Source: Platycnemis pennipes (lineage: Eukaryota; Arthropoda; Insecta; Odonata; Platycnemididae). From it: a stretch of DNA of 64,000 nucleotides. The DNA lies in assembly GCA_933228895.1 (NCBI GenBank), contig OW121849.1:36364354-36428353 (forward strand), written 5' to 3'. This document shows, piece by piece, positions 40,816-53,452 of the stretch. Positions within the stretch are counted from its first letter, which is position 1. Each line of letters starts with the position of its first letter. The translations under genes were made by a program, and so were the position numbers. The notes under the pieces were generated by a model, which was not told the DNA's origin, did not search any database, and saw nothing but the letters and a program-made list of their open reading frames with translations.

Positions 40816-42420
40816 TGAGTGTCTCCTTTTTTCACGTATCTATGTTTTGTGTTGAGTGTCTTTTAGTGCGAATTATTGTGCATCCGCCTAGTGCGTTCTC
40901 TCTGTGAACATATATATATATATGCTTCGATATGCAATATTCTTTAAAAATTCAATCGAGGATAATATTATATTCTCATCATTTACACACATCACAGCTT
41001 TCTGTTTCGCTTCGCAAACAATTGACTTTGTTAACATATCACGTCAAAACTTTCTTAGTACTTAAGGTCGAGAACTTCAAGCTATAATTGAGAATCGCGC
41101 CTGATTTCATATGAATTTCGTTTATGAATTGTTCTATCAATGAGTACATACATTTCTTGTTAATGGTGGCTGAAAATGAATTTAAAAATGAATAAAGGAA
41201 CTTAAGAATTCCTGAGGTATCCCCCGGACCTCAATTACAATCTTTTGTGGGATTAAGTTAGTGGTGTGATTAATTGGGTCATTTTAATCTTTTGTGGGAT
41301 TAATTAAGGGCTGTGAACATTGGAGTCGCAATCATCAAGGAATCCATATCGTTCAGCCTCGACAGTGATGAAATCCAGTGCCACGGCCTAAAATCATCAA
41401 GACCAATCGCGATCTTTAGCAAACAGCAGGATTTGTGGAGACTCTGACGTAGCAACATTGGTATTCTCGTTTGAGAATATGAATACTTATTAAGCAATTT
41501 CGTATGACGTTTGAGTCAGCGATTTCCACAAATGGCTGCAGAATGAATCTGCAATGCTGTCTTGCTAGCTGGTAAGTCGGATGATCTATGGCAGGGACAA
41601 TAGCTCAAAGGTTTTTTTTTCATGTGTGGTGGGACGAAATGGCATGGAGTTTTCGAGTCATGTTGTGGAACCATCTCGCGTATTTCCGGCTTTGGAACGT
41701 CAGCTCTAATAAGGCGTACCGTTCGGCTTTTGGAATGGTTCGTCGAGTTTCTTTTCCATTTCCTCTATGGGCCGTTTTCCAGCTGAGGTATTATTTTATG
41801 TTTCCTTGTCCAGGATGAATTTCACCCGCCCCTTGACTGCGGAAATGGTTGCTGTTGCGGTTGAGGATTGCTGCTGCGGATATGGTTGCTGTTTCCGAAT
41901 TCAATGAACGTATTTATTATTCCACTGTTTGATGCAATACTCCCCAACTTTGCTTCTTCTTTTGCAATTTATAAATTGTCACAACCCTAAGTTATTTCTA
42001 TATTTATATTTGTATATTTTTCACAACCATTTAAAAGCTACAAAATACTCATTCTCTTACCTCTCCCACCATTCGGACACCTTCGGTTACCAATATAACA
42101 ACACCCGATAACTTATTTCAGCCAACTACTCCGTCTCTTGTTTTCCTCCATCAAATTACTTTCTCTAGACATCAAGAATTAGGCAAGTTCCATCAGCAAT
42201 CGAATGTGCTTGGAATCCTATATGGGTAACAAATCTATGGAAAGCTCTCTGCATTATGGCTGGAGGTTGATGTCATTAGAATGAAGATAGAAACCCCTAT
42301 TTGGTTGTGATATTATTTCGTTAAAATAAGTTTCTTACAAGTGCATAAAGATTTTTTTTAACAGGTTGTCCTAAAAACCTAACGTAACTGCTTAATTAAT
42401 AGTTGGAAACCGACTTGCGG
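40816..42420. other. Unassigned sequence with small tandem phrases
   Basis: A (TA)n run lies at 40909-40921. The phrase aatcttttgtgggattaa occurs twice (41240 and 41288). Degenerate gcggatatggttgctg units lie at 41838-41892. No gene is supported. Confidence 0.4.
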
Positions 42421-42425
42421 GTAAC

Positions 42426-42960
42426 AGATTGGTGTGGGGGCTCGAATGATGGCTTTCCAGTCCAAGGGCCTGGTGTGGAATCACGGATGCATCTTTCGCG
42501 TTATCGCAATCTTTATCGTTAAAGCTTACCCCTAGAATAGCGCAGGATTAACAATAACCGTCTATAAATTTCGCTCCACTGATTATGAAAAGCTATTTGT
42601 AGTGCTGTGCGAAAATGAAGAACGGAGATCACGTTCTCTCTGACATAAGTTAAATTAAAAAATAACGATAACCCACGTCTTATGAAGATCCATGATCCTG
42701 GCTTAGGATTTGAAACCATTATATGGGAGAAAACATTTTATAGCACACCAGACCCTACGCTTAAGACGTTGTGAAGATCATTTCAAGTTCAATACTCTAT
42801 CCTTTGGATCGGAAATTAAGTCTTGAAACCCTACCGCCCGTAGAAAAAATAAGGTTGATGCCGACACCAGCTCTTACTCCACTCTTTCCCCGTTCATTGA
42901 AAGATGCCTGCCTGTACCCTTCCTTTTATCTATACCCACACGAATAATCTCAGCTTCTGG
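42426..42960 (+). mobile_element. SINE-B copy 2, split into head and tail
   Basis: The head at 42426-42500 (ttggtgtgggggctcgaatg, gggcctggtgtggaatcac) matches the SINE-B tRNA part. The body and tail at 42776-42960 (atttcaagttcaatactcta, ggttgatgccgacaccagct, tgaa..., cgaataatctcagcttc) match the rest. About 250 bases between them have no counterpart in copy 1, so this copy was probably interrupted by an insertion of unknown type. Confidence 0.65.
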
Positions 42961-45090
42961 CTTGCTCTCCTGGTTCCCGATGTATCAAAATTAAATATCC
43001 CAACATGGCGTTGAAAAACCATTCTCCTCTCCAAAATTCGTTTCGCCCTCCGCTGATGGCAGCAATCGTTGAATAACCTTGGTGGCTGAATTGCTGCGCA
43101 ACGAATTCGGACATATTTAAAAATAGCTTCATCCCATCTAACCGACGAATTACATTTTTAATCAGGGAAATCTGGCGCTGATAACTTTTTCTTCTTTTTC
43201 AAGTTTCCCGAAGCTTGTCTTCTTTTACCTAGCGATCCGTTCTCGTTCATCCTAAGGTTTAAACGGTGACGTGATGACCGCAAAAAAAAAGGAAATTGGA
43301 TTGATTTTGGATAACGATTGATATAATTTTCACTTTTCTCAATGCTTATTTTTTTTCATAAAATCCACTCAATTTATAAATGTTCACTTGCCTTTATCCG
43401 TGAAACGATAAGGATTCATTTAAAAAAAACATGGACAAGATGGTGGTGAAAAGTAAAATTTTATTTAGATCAGGATGGCGACGATTGATTCCAAACGTGT
43501 GCATTAAAACGTACATCGGATCAATTCGCCAAATCGTTTAGTATTATACGTTTGAAAGAAATTCTTCGTTCATTTAATTCATCCGTCGCTTCCGCAGACA
43601 ATTCATCTATCTTTCACGTCAACCCTCGCTTAGACATGAATGCGTCGCTCTGATGGATGTGGCTTCTGTTTCACTTTGTTTAAAAATCTTTTCACCGTCG
43701 TGTCCTCCATTTCCGTTTTTCTGAAATTTTAATTGCACTTAGTGTCACCGGTTCCCATTTTATCATCGCATCTACGTTTTTTGGTCGGCTTTTAGGTCTC
43801 ATTCTCTTTTTAGGAGGGAAATGAAATATACATAAGGCTGTCCATTTAGCGTTTCCAACGGGTTTTGCCGAGCGATTGAGCTCAGAGCTTAAACCATCGC
43901 GTATACAACGCCGCTGCGCCGAATGCATGCATTTAAACGATCCCGCACAATGCCCGTGTTTTATTCAAACGGTGAATTGTATGGATGCTGGATTTGTTGA
44001 TAGCGTGTTCACCATTAACATAAATGAGAGACCGAGGAACGCATTAGAATCGTAACCTATAAATTATATTCGAGTGCTTTCGATGAATGAAACCGGCGCT
44101 TAGAGAAATTAATCTGTTCAGAATGGGTATTTATGCATTCGAAGTATCTTTATTGCCATGTCATATTCACGGTAAACTAAATTCTGCAGTACCTCATTTG
44201 TTTAACCTATTCTCATGGCATCACGGTGACTGAGGAGCATAATATTCTGCATTACCTACTTTACATTGGTTCAATACATCATGCAGATTCTCATGCACTT
44301 AGTTTGAAAGCGAGCTGAAATGAACATTGAAGACGGTTTTTTTTATCTATATGGAACTTTTTTCAGTTTTTGAAAGGCTCCCTTCGTGTTAAGATCAAAG
44401 AGTTTCTCTCTATTAGCTTCGTACAAATTGTGTCTTGTTTTTTTAGATCAATAAGAAAAAGGATGTAGCAGTAAAATTGTTTGGTTAAAAGCACTCAGAG
44501 TATATATCATTGGTGCAATTGAAAAATATCTGGTATTTTCATAAAACCCTGGACCTCCTTTCTTCCGTCACAATTGGGGGCTCGTATAGGAGAGGTTGCT
44601 TGCAATCTCAGATGTAGCATGAAAGGACTAAGAAATACCATTAATTGATTTTACAATTCAGTCTTTTACCATTAAAGTTTAAATTACTCCATGGTAGCTC
44701 AATGAAGAGTACAGTTCGATTATAATATTCTAATGTGAGTGCTAAAGAAAAATGGCTTACCCAGAAAAAACGTTTTCTTTTTTTTTTACCCCAAAATTTT
44801 CACCTGTTTGGTAGCCTGCCTGATCCCAAAAACTGTTCAAGTCAGAGCACACAGTTTCTGCACATTTGGTTGTTATGATAACTAGTGCACAGACCTCACA
44901 CCTCCAGGGTCTGAGATTAAACGCCAGCAGTGTTAGAGATTTTTATTAGAATACCTTCGTAATTTCTGTAACTAGAGCATCGCTACCTGGATTCTATATT
45001 GTACCCACATTCATCAGTCTTAGGGCTTAAGTTATATAAATTATAACGCTTATAAATAATTAAATTGGGAAATTTCCACTAATAAGCTAC
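42961..45090. other. Unassigned sequence
   Basis: No recognisable transposon coding. A 78-codon minus frame at 43692-43928 is basic but unrecognised. A weak tRNA-like head (aactagtgcacagacctcac... ggtctgagattaaac) lies at about 44875-44925. Confidence 0.4.
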
Positions 45091-45094
45091 ATAT

Positions 45095-45140
45095 TTAATA
45101 CGACCTACGTTTCGCTTCTTTTTACAGCATCTTCGGGTAA
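45095..45140 (-). repeat. PLE-like terminal motif with hammerhead-like layout
   Basis: The minus strand reads cccgaagatgctgtaaaaag aagcgaaacgtaggtcgtat taaat. The layout is C(C/T)GAAGA, a gct/agc stem, GAAAC, gtag, GTC. The segment from cgaaacgtaggtcgtattaa is a phrase shared by PLE-type 3' ends. The catalytic CUGAUGA is CCGAAGA here, so activity is unlikely. Confidence 0.45.
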
Positions 45141-47320
45141 CACACAAAGTGTGCATTGACATATATAGGGAGTTGAGTTACTGAAGTAAGGGGTGTAAAG
45201 AGGAAAAGGAGAAACATTCCTCCTCTACCCTTTCCCCCTCACTAACTCCTTATATATTTCTAAGTATATTTAGATTCGCTCGATATCGCCTGATTCTTCA
45301 GAGCGGTTATAAGATTACATGGTAAAGTGATGTGACTCCAGGAACTGTTTATTTTTTCTGTTTTTTTTCTTGTAAAACCTAAAATTATTCTGTTTTTTAT
45401 ATATAATTATATATGCCTTTATTATACTGTTTAGGGTCAGTTTTGCTAGAGAATCCCAAATCTTCTTACAATGTTATTTCAAATGCCTCTTTATACACAC
45501 TATCTCTCTCTTCAAATCAGCACGTCCCAAACTTATTTAAACTGCCTACAATACCTTTTCATTTCTAACCACTACCCTGTTACCTTGATTTTTTTACCTC
45601 CAATAACGGCCTTCAATATCTCGTTCTACCTTAATTAATCTCACTCCAAATATTAGTGCCCGGTAGCTCCACAATGATGATTAATATCACTTCCTATGGT
45701 TTAAGTACAACGAGTAAGGGTTTTTTCTTCATATCACGCTATCATGCTGTAACGCAATATCAACGATATGAATTGATTCATCGTTATCGTAAGTTACAAA
45801 AACAGGTACTATTACCATACTGTTTGTAATTTTACGTCGTTGATTTGAATCACCATTGCAAACTTAAACCCGTCCTTAAAACTCCATGAGTACTAATTTC
45901 TCTGCTGAGAACGACTCCGATGAATCATGTAATTAATGCTTTCTTTGACGTCTTAATGGCATGCTGCGGTACAATTGCATTTCTCTGATTCACCATTTAA
46001 CGCTCAATTCGGGAACAGGAATAAATACGAATCGCCGTGACTGCATTTCCCTTCCATTTCCATCTGGTTTTCAAAATTCTTTATTATTATTATTCCCATT
46101 ATTATAGATTTGAATTTTCATTTACGAATTGTTTTTTTCCGAAGACTGAATTTGCATTCCAATAATAAGAATTTAACGTGACATAACAGTATCTTTCCCG
46201 AACGACTCTTTCTTCATTTATTTTAAATAGTCAAGCTCTTATATAAGTAATTTTATTTAAAAATGTATCAAACTGCAACATATTTATTTCCCGATACAAA
46301 TGTACGTATTGGAAACTTTATCTCAGTTCGTCGAAGCAACGATTTCATTTTTTACTTGAATATGCTATATTGATAAAAATTGAGAAACCGAAACATTGCT
46401 CACTTTAAAAAAAGAGCAATGTGGTATTGGTGGAAATTCTCGTACCCGTGATTGGTGGATTCGGAAATCGTTTGGGCAAAGCGCCAGACATGCCCACGGG
46501 GTTGGTACGCCGGGCCCCGGAGAGGAGATTTAAGTAGAATGGGGTATAAATGGAAGCTTTGATGCTCATTTACTTAGCCTCATACGCAGCAGTTTTCCCT
46601 TTCGCGAGGCAATTTCCGAAATTTTGCATATATATTCTTACATGTATTCGCGCCATCCAAATATGAGAATGGATGAAAAAATAAATGCGTAAAATAAGTA
46701 TAAGTTGGATTAGGCATAAAAGATGAAATTAAATAGGCAGAGAACATATAAAATGACACATCAATAATTTTTTTTCACATGCGGTAAGCTATGAAATTTT
46801 AACGGAAATCATTATAGTTAATGTTATTTGTTTAAATCAACGCTCTAAAATTTAATATTTTGGTCGAGTTTAGGAATTTAGCTTTACCATCAGGTAGGCC
46901 TAAATTATTAGCATATACTAGCTTTAGTTTTGCTAGTCAACAAAATGGAGATATGATTTTTTCTACCTTTGGTATATTTAATTGAGCATGTGTATAAAGT
47001 TTCTTCATTCCAGCTTAAAATCTGAAATAATATTTTTCCTCAATCTAAAGTTTGTATCGGCGCTTTAGAATTATTGGAATTAAAAATGATAATTAACGTG
47101 CTTAATTCTTTAATATTCTCATTTCTTTATACTAGAAGCCTGAGTGGTTTTGCATTAATTTTCGTTGAATTCTAAAACATTTTATCTTTTGCATTGAAAT
47201 AAATGTCCCTCTTTGAATGTAAACCTTCTAATTCATTGCACGTTCTCAACCCCTCAAGAGTCCTGTAAACCAGGGACTTGAAAACGCTGACTCAATGCTG
47301 AGTCCACCCATGTTCATTAA
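45141..47320. other. Non-coding, transposon-poor AT-rich sequence with one promoter-like site
   Basis: No open frame above 60 codons was found. A TATA-box-like gtataaatgg at 46544-46553 follows a GC-rich block (46490-46525) and is followed within 25-50 bases by tcatt and catacgcagcagt, which could serve as initiators. No coding exon follows, so this is only a possible core promoter. Confidence 0.3.
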
Positions 47321-47323
47321 GTG

Positions 47324-47324
<1 letters not shown>

Positions 47325-47393
<69 letters not shown>
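47325..47393. repeat. (CT)n microsatellite
   Basis: About 34 uninterrupted CT units, followed by a C/T-rich flank to about 47430. On the minus strand this is (GA)n, the type bound by GAGA-factor-like proteins in arthropods; any such role is inference. Confidence 0.98.
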
Positions 47394-47399
<6 letters not shown>

Positions 47400-48818
47400 C
47401 CTCTCTCCATACCCCTCTCCTCCAGTCCTTTCTTTCTCTGCTTGGTACGGAATTGGATCCGCTAGGACGAATATAATTACTCGGTAATCTCTTCGGTTTC
47501 CTCTGTTCTGTTATTCGCAGCAGCCCTCGGTCCTTCCAACAGCACTTCTCCTCGCTACCTATGCTGGCCTGATGGTCTTTTAAAGAGGACGTGGTTCCGA
47601 CTCCCGAGGGATCCTAGCCTCAATTTAACTCCATTCGCGACCCTAGTGTATAACAGTTGAGCTCGCACAGTACTACTGACTTCAAGAAATGCAATTATTC
47701 AGGACAAAATCGTTTTCAAACTATTACCCAAAGGATCAACCAATGCAAAATTTATACATGGAATTTTAATCGTATCATATAATTAGGTTGTACAATGATA
47801 AATAATGCATGAAATTTTGTTGAATAGCTGACCAATTTTTATCTTTAGTAGATTGCTACGCTCGTATGTACAAATGTTTTGCAACATGTTGCTAACAAGC
47901 TATGCATTAAAGCACTGTAGTTAATTTTCTATTAATTTTATTTTTACTTTTGGTTTTTTTTAACAAGTCAATCAATTAATATTAATTAATCTAAAATTTC
48001 TAATAGTTTTCGACTAATTAATCGCATTTGAAGTAATAAATTTTTCAGGTTTTATAATCTCTTGGGTATACCTGAGACTGTTCCGATAGAAATTAAGTTT
48101 GTCTGGAGATAAAAACCTTTTTTATCATAACTTACTTATAAATTAAAATTTAATTCTTAGGTTCATATTTCTATGAACATTCTCATACCCGCCTCTCTTC
48201 TGCAAGCATATATTCTCACCACACATCACCTTAATTCAAATTCACCAGACATCATTTTAATTTCACATTCATCTACCACAATAACTCAATTTTGCACTTC
48301 TCATTTATAAACCTCTAGTGATCACATTTTAACTCATTCCATTTTCATTTCGTTTTTCTCTTATTAACTTCAGGAAACTGCTTGAGGGGTGGTGTTATAT
48401 TTGATAATTCCCTCTCCACGGTCTTAAATATTAACCTGTCGCTTTGACCGACAATTGAGTGCAATTAAAATGCCAGATGAAAAAGGCCTTCTATAATGGG
48501 AAACCTAACAGCGGACTTTTGCTTCACGGCCAATAAACATCGCTCCGGTGATCAGAATTAATGTTCCCTAAGATATTTTATGAGCAGACTATTTGGGAAC
48601 TAATTATCACGTCCTACTGTCTTAGCTTAGTATACTTTACTCCTTTTTTGCCACTTATTACACTATTTTTTATTGAAATCATATTTTGTATTTATTTTTA
48701 AAAACATTTTACAGCCCTTTCCATAGATTTTTTTTGCATCAAGAGAATATTAATTATTCATTAATGACACTAAATGTGAAAAATATGTGAATGATAAAAG
48801 TAATGTGATAAATAAATA
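47394..48818. other. Non-coding AT-rich sequence with TAATTA-rich patches
   Basis: No open frame above 60 codons was found. Many taat/atta clusters occur, for example at 47970-48025 (caattaatattaattaatct, actaattaatcg). These could be homeodomain sites or simply AT-rich composition. Confidence 0.4.
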
Positions 48819-48819
48819 A

Positions 48820-48898
48820 ATTAAGGGACCCGGCGATTCGCCGGCTCTTTAGCGGAAGGCCAAGTTCAGCCAGCCGGCGAATCGCCGTCTCTTTAAGC
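48820..48898. repeat. GC-rich perfect hairpin flanked by TTAA
   Basis: cggcgattcgccggct (48831-48846) and agccggcgaatcgccg (48872-48887) are perfect 16-bp inverted copies with a 25-base spacer. Pairing extends imperfectly outward to ttaa at 48821-48824 and 48893-48896. Each arm contains a self-complementary core (ccggcgattcgccgg). It is very different in base composition from its AT-rich surroundings. The TTAA flanks would suit a piggyBac-type miniature element, but I see no other support for that. Confidence 0.85.
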
Positions 48899-49490
48899 CT
48901 ATGGGTTCAATGATGGTACTCGTTAAGGTAAAATTTGTCCTCGAATAAGTCACATTACATGGAATGCAAGCTAATTAAAAAGTTTCCAATGCCATGGAGA
49001 GCAGGAATTTTGCATGGTGTAGTGCTCCACGATTTGGCTTGGTAAAATATCTGCGGTTCCGATCATGGTCTAAGAGTCTTTTTTTCTCTGACAATTTTCA
49101 AGGTTTTTGCTGAGCTAACACATTACTTCCTTTTCTCATTTACACTTTACTTTGATCTTCTTCGTTTTTGTGGACTCTAAAGCAACCCCCCAGCCACTCT
49201 TGCATATATTACCATCCCGCTTGACGCTTCTTGCCATTCATGTTCTTGATTCAAAGGTTCCCTGATTCTAATGCCCTCCTAGGCCCATGCAACTCGGATA
49301 CAGACCGATGAGCCAATTTTACAGTGGAACCAACGGACACAAGGCTAGTACGACGAAATATTTGCATCCCATTTGAGTCTGGTGTGATAAGATGGGTAAT
49401 TGTGATGCTGAATATCATTTAAGTGCGTGTCATGAATTTCTTCTAATTTTTTTAAAATTTGCTACTCTTAAGGAACATGTTAAACTTAGT
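48899..49490. other. Unassigned sequence
   Basis: No gene, repeat or signal identified. Confidence 0.4.
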
Positions 49491-49602
49491 AAGATAGGTA
49501 TAAATACGTGCGTATTTATACTTATATCTTACTGACTACGTATGCTATAAATACGCACTTATTTATACTTATCGTATAAGTCATACGTAATCGAGGCTTC
49601 AG
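49491..49602. repeat. Two consecutive AT-rich hairpins
   Basis: Hairpin 1 (49491-49540): aagataggtataaatacg, tg, cgtatttatacttatatctt, 18 pairs with a 2-base gap. Hairpin 2 (49544-49602): gactacgtatgctataaata...cgtataagtcatacgtaatc, imperfect. Both contain the tataaatacg / tatttatactta units, so the second is probably a rearranged copy of the first. Confidence 0.75.
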
Positions 49603-52430
49603 TCCTATTTTTATTTTGGAGTAAAATACAATAACCACACTCAGAGAAGATAAAGTGAGATGAAGCGAGTTTTACCTCTCTTTTCCCATGCTACCTTTAA
49701 TTCAATGCATTTAATAATGTACAGTTACTGTACATTTGCATATAAAGCCGACAATAGCGCAGCGGAGAATAATACAAGCAAATTTTCTTAGCGAATCAGA
49801 TTAATAAAAATCAAAAGTTATTCTACTACTCGTAAAATATGATGGCCTTCATAGAAAATATGCGGAGCTAATTATGAGGACCCCTTATTTTCCGCTCAGG
49901 ACTTATCCTGAGATTCAGGTATTACTATGCCTCAGTTGAAGAAGTTTTGAACTCTTCCGGGATAGTTTCGAAGATAAAATCTTTTTTCTTCATGAGCAAG
50001 ACAGTTGAACTTCTCCCGGTTGTGCGAGAGGAATTTTGAGCATTGCGTCCTTGGTGAGGAAGATCTCCATGGGTAAGGAGAGAGAGAAAGAGAGAGAGGG
50101 CCAGAGGTGAAAGGTGGGAAAATCTTGCGTATGGAATTTGGGGTATTTTTGAAAGGATTAGATTTTCGGACTCTACGACGAAACGGCCCTTACGATTTCT
50201 TAACACCCTCCCATGCGAAGGAATTCCATTGGACCGACCCCAAGGATCAAACTTTCTCCTCAGAGTGGCTCGCCACAGTACCGCATGCCATGCATACACA
50301 GTTAAGGAAATGAAAAATCAAACCAAGAAAATTAGGCAAACCAAGTGATTTAATCTCAATTATGGCCGGTTTTTTATACCACTGGGGTCCTATTGAGCAG
50401 TTGTACCGTTGGCGGTGATGTTCATCAAGAGTATTTCCTACATCAATCCATTCTATTGCGATCGTCATTTTGACATAAAATACGTCTTAATTTTGAAATG
50501 ATGATTTGAATACGTTCGAAGGGAACGAATAGCTTTGAAATGTTTATGTTTTGACTCTATAGCCGTACGACCCAACTTTATTCTATTCAAATCGCCGTAG
50601 TCAATTGTTAATGCTATTAAAGAGCTCTTCCGGTTCGACCAGTTGCCGCTTAGGGTTGCAGGAATATCTTGAACAAAAAATAATGTGTGATATGTTCAAT
50701 GCTTAAGAAATTCCGATTTCCGGCGGTTCCGGAGTTCCTACTTTATTCGCAGAAATGAGTTTACGAAGCATCGGTGATATAGGAAAATTAACGAAATCTT
50801 CGTGAGGATTCCCGTGACGGATGCTCTGTGCGGTTCTTGTCAGCTTCGTGGCTGACCACGCTCAGAAAGACTTTCACATTCCTGTTAAAATGCGAATACG
50901 CGGCTGAAAAACAACATTCAGGAATTACAGAGTTAATTTCAAACGCGGATTTTTCTCTGTGGCCCATCCGTGTTCTAAAATTTAAAACTGTGGGAACGAG
51001 GGGAAAATGTAAATTTATGAGGAATGTTACCGAAACCAGACTGAAGATGTATAAATTCTTGGGAAATCGCAGAATCGTGGCGGTGAAATGATTATTTTAG
51101 AAAATAGGTAAATGAATGGCTCCTATTTTAGTTTAAGAATGGTAATATGGTAACGGTTAAACGCTACGTCGATATCTATTAAGTGATTTTTTTTAAATGT
51201 ATACTTAGGACTCCCTTTTGGCATTTGTATTTTTCATTCATTAGATAAAAACTAAGCGACCTACAACTACTTGTAGCAAGCGGATGATTATATTTATTAT
51301 AGCTTTTCAGTGCTTAAAGAGCCAGTACACGTAACAACATACAAAATGCAATTCATATAAAATGGTGATATTTTGTATGCAACGTAATGATGCGCTATTG
51401 ATAGAGTTAGTATTTGAACAGAAGGGAGTGCATTCTTTAGCTCACAAAATAGTTATTGTGTGCTATAGAATAAAATGGTTATATTCTCTGTCTTTATCAT
51501 TTATTTTTTTCGTTGAAAAACAGCAGAAGATGAAAAAAAATGACGAAATATGTCCCTCAAAAATGGGAAATTCTATTCTAGTCTTGATTGAATTAAATTG
51601 ATTTTAATTTTAAATCGTTGTTAATTAAGCTACCATGCTCCTAATTCTGCCTCTGCGTGCGTTCATGAATAGATAGAACGTTTCAATATTTTGCACATTA
51701 ATGTTAATCCGTGCGGTACACTTTTATCCCTCGGCACAGTTTTTCCCCGTGAATGTTTACAAATTCAGTTAAACCATTGATCTGCATTGTTGTGAATTCT
51801 TTTGTTTCCCTCGTGTACTCTAATCATTGCAAAAATAAAGAGTGATATAGGAGTGAATAAAGAGTGAACTATTGTATCAGGAAGTATTATGGATTGGCTG
51901 ATCCGTGTATGGGCAAGCAGTGAAATGAGAGTGTCCCGTTGGTATGGTCATGGGTAGAGATAAGATGAGAGTTGGATCACGAAGCATATTTTATGGTAGA
52001 AAAGTTTATGGGTGAGAGTAAGGTGGGGAAAGTCACGTATGAATTTCGCCAAAGCGACTCATAATATGAGGAAAGGAACGTCACTATCGGTAGAGCACGG
52101 ATTGAGGAAATAATGCATGAATTAGATGAAGCCAAAGAAAGTACGTAAAGATAGGCCAATGTGGAATAAATGAGCTAAACATACCCTATATTCTAAAATT
52201 AACATATTGATTTAGATTTTGTGCTATTCTTCTTCGAGGAGGCAGGTAAAAGGATATAAAAATGTGGGTTTCTTCTTGATTTGGGGTAAATTCAGGGTTA
52301 GGTTACACTTCAATATCCTTAGTACATTTCCTTTTATATGCGGATTGGGAATATGGAATCCAGTGTAAAATATACGCGGTGGAAAAGTGATGGGGACTTT
52401 ATATCCTTGGACGGGATCACATTACTTTTG
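49603..52430. other. Unassigned sequence
   Basis: The longest open frame is minus 49925-50299 (124 codons) with no motif I recognise; it covers a (GA)n-rich patch at 50075-50100. No transposon coding was found. Confidence 0.4.
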
Positions 52431-52859
52431 TATTTTCGTCACAGTTGTTGAACAGGAAAACCTGCCCGGGAATGAACTGCAGTAGTCCTAATGGTTTTCT
52501 CTACCAATTGAGATTGGCAATTTGAAAAACTGACAACATTAGAAGAATAGCGACCAAGTTTTCGCTCTTTTAAACGCAATTTAAAAGTTAACGACGCGAG
52601 CGCGGGTGTTTGAAGGTCCATGATCGGACGTATCGCTGTGACATGCACGCTTGAGTTGTCGCTGAATTGTTTTAATTGCTCCTTGTGGAGAGGAAACGTG
52701 ATTGCCTTACTTGTAACTTTGTCGGTTCTCCAAACTACTAGTCTCCATTGATAGAGCGATGGTGAGCTGGTGTGATTTTGAAGCAGTGCGTCTCTGAAAA
52801 AGTTTGCGTTATCGACGACGATAGCGACAGCGCGAAAGGAGGATTCGTTATCCTGCCCT

Positions 52860-53275
52860 GAAACCTCACGCCTTGGCACAAATCCGCGCCAAGGAGATCG
52901 CTTCCCGCCGACGCCGTTCGTAATCTTTCGCCCACCGAGGAGGAGATCTTCCCGTTACTCCTTTTCTCTCGGCCGACTTTCAAAACCCTTCGCCGCGCTG
53001 CCGACTGTAATCTTTTATCTCGCGCGGACGGCCGCCTCCGTGAAACATCCCACCCATAGCGCGCGCAACGTTCCTCTTTTAATTCAAAATGGAACCACCG
53101 CTCACGGCCCCTTACCGTATCCCTCAGTCGGTACACTTTCCGAGTTGCGTGCTGAGTAGTTCTCACCCCATTCTTTCTCGTTGTTTGCCTCCTGCTCACC
53201 CACCGTCTTCCCAATTAGTAACCCTCCTTGGGAGTTTCCTTCCCCCCCGCCCTGGTCCTTTAACTTATCAAGAAC
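52860..53275. other. GC/CpG-rich block
   Basis: Dense CpG (cgccgacgccgttcg, cgcgcggacggccgcc) with open frames on both strands, including minus 52738-53214 (158 codons, basic, no known domain). It is more consistent with a promoter island or UTR exon than with a protein. Confidence 0.45.
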
Positions 53276-53407
53276 ATTAGCTATCGTCTTTGTACCCAAC
53301 TGATATTTCCATTGACAATGAGGATAACGTGTATCGAAACTTGTAACCTTGAATACGAATTATTAAAGGAAAGATAATGCAATTTTCCGCAAGTAAACAA
53401 TTTTTAT

Positions 53408-53447
53408 TCCGACTAGTTTCGGTGTACTACACCATTTCCAAGTCTTG
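53408..53447 (-). ncRNA. Hammerhead-like motif with an intact stem II
   Basis: The minus strand reads gacttggaaatggtgtagta caccgaaactagtcgg. Stem II ggtgt/acacc is perfect, followed by GAAAC, ua, GUC exactly as in minimal type-I hammerheads. The outer gact/agtc can also pair. The 5' core is uuggaaa instead of CUGAUGA, so activity is unlikely. Phrases like this mark PLE ends. Confidence 0.5.
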
Positions 53448-53452
53448 CTCGT

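Noticed and set aside
44870..44930. SINE-like head (aactagtgcacagacctcac... ggtctgagattaaac)
   Set aside because: Box B too degraded and no body homology to the other SINEs here.
52738..53214. 158-codon minus-strand open frame as a basic protein gene
   Set aside because: CpG-rich region with parallel open frames on both strands; Arg-rich translation without domain or splice evidence.
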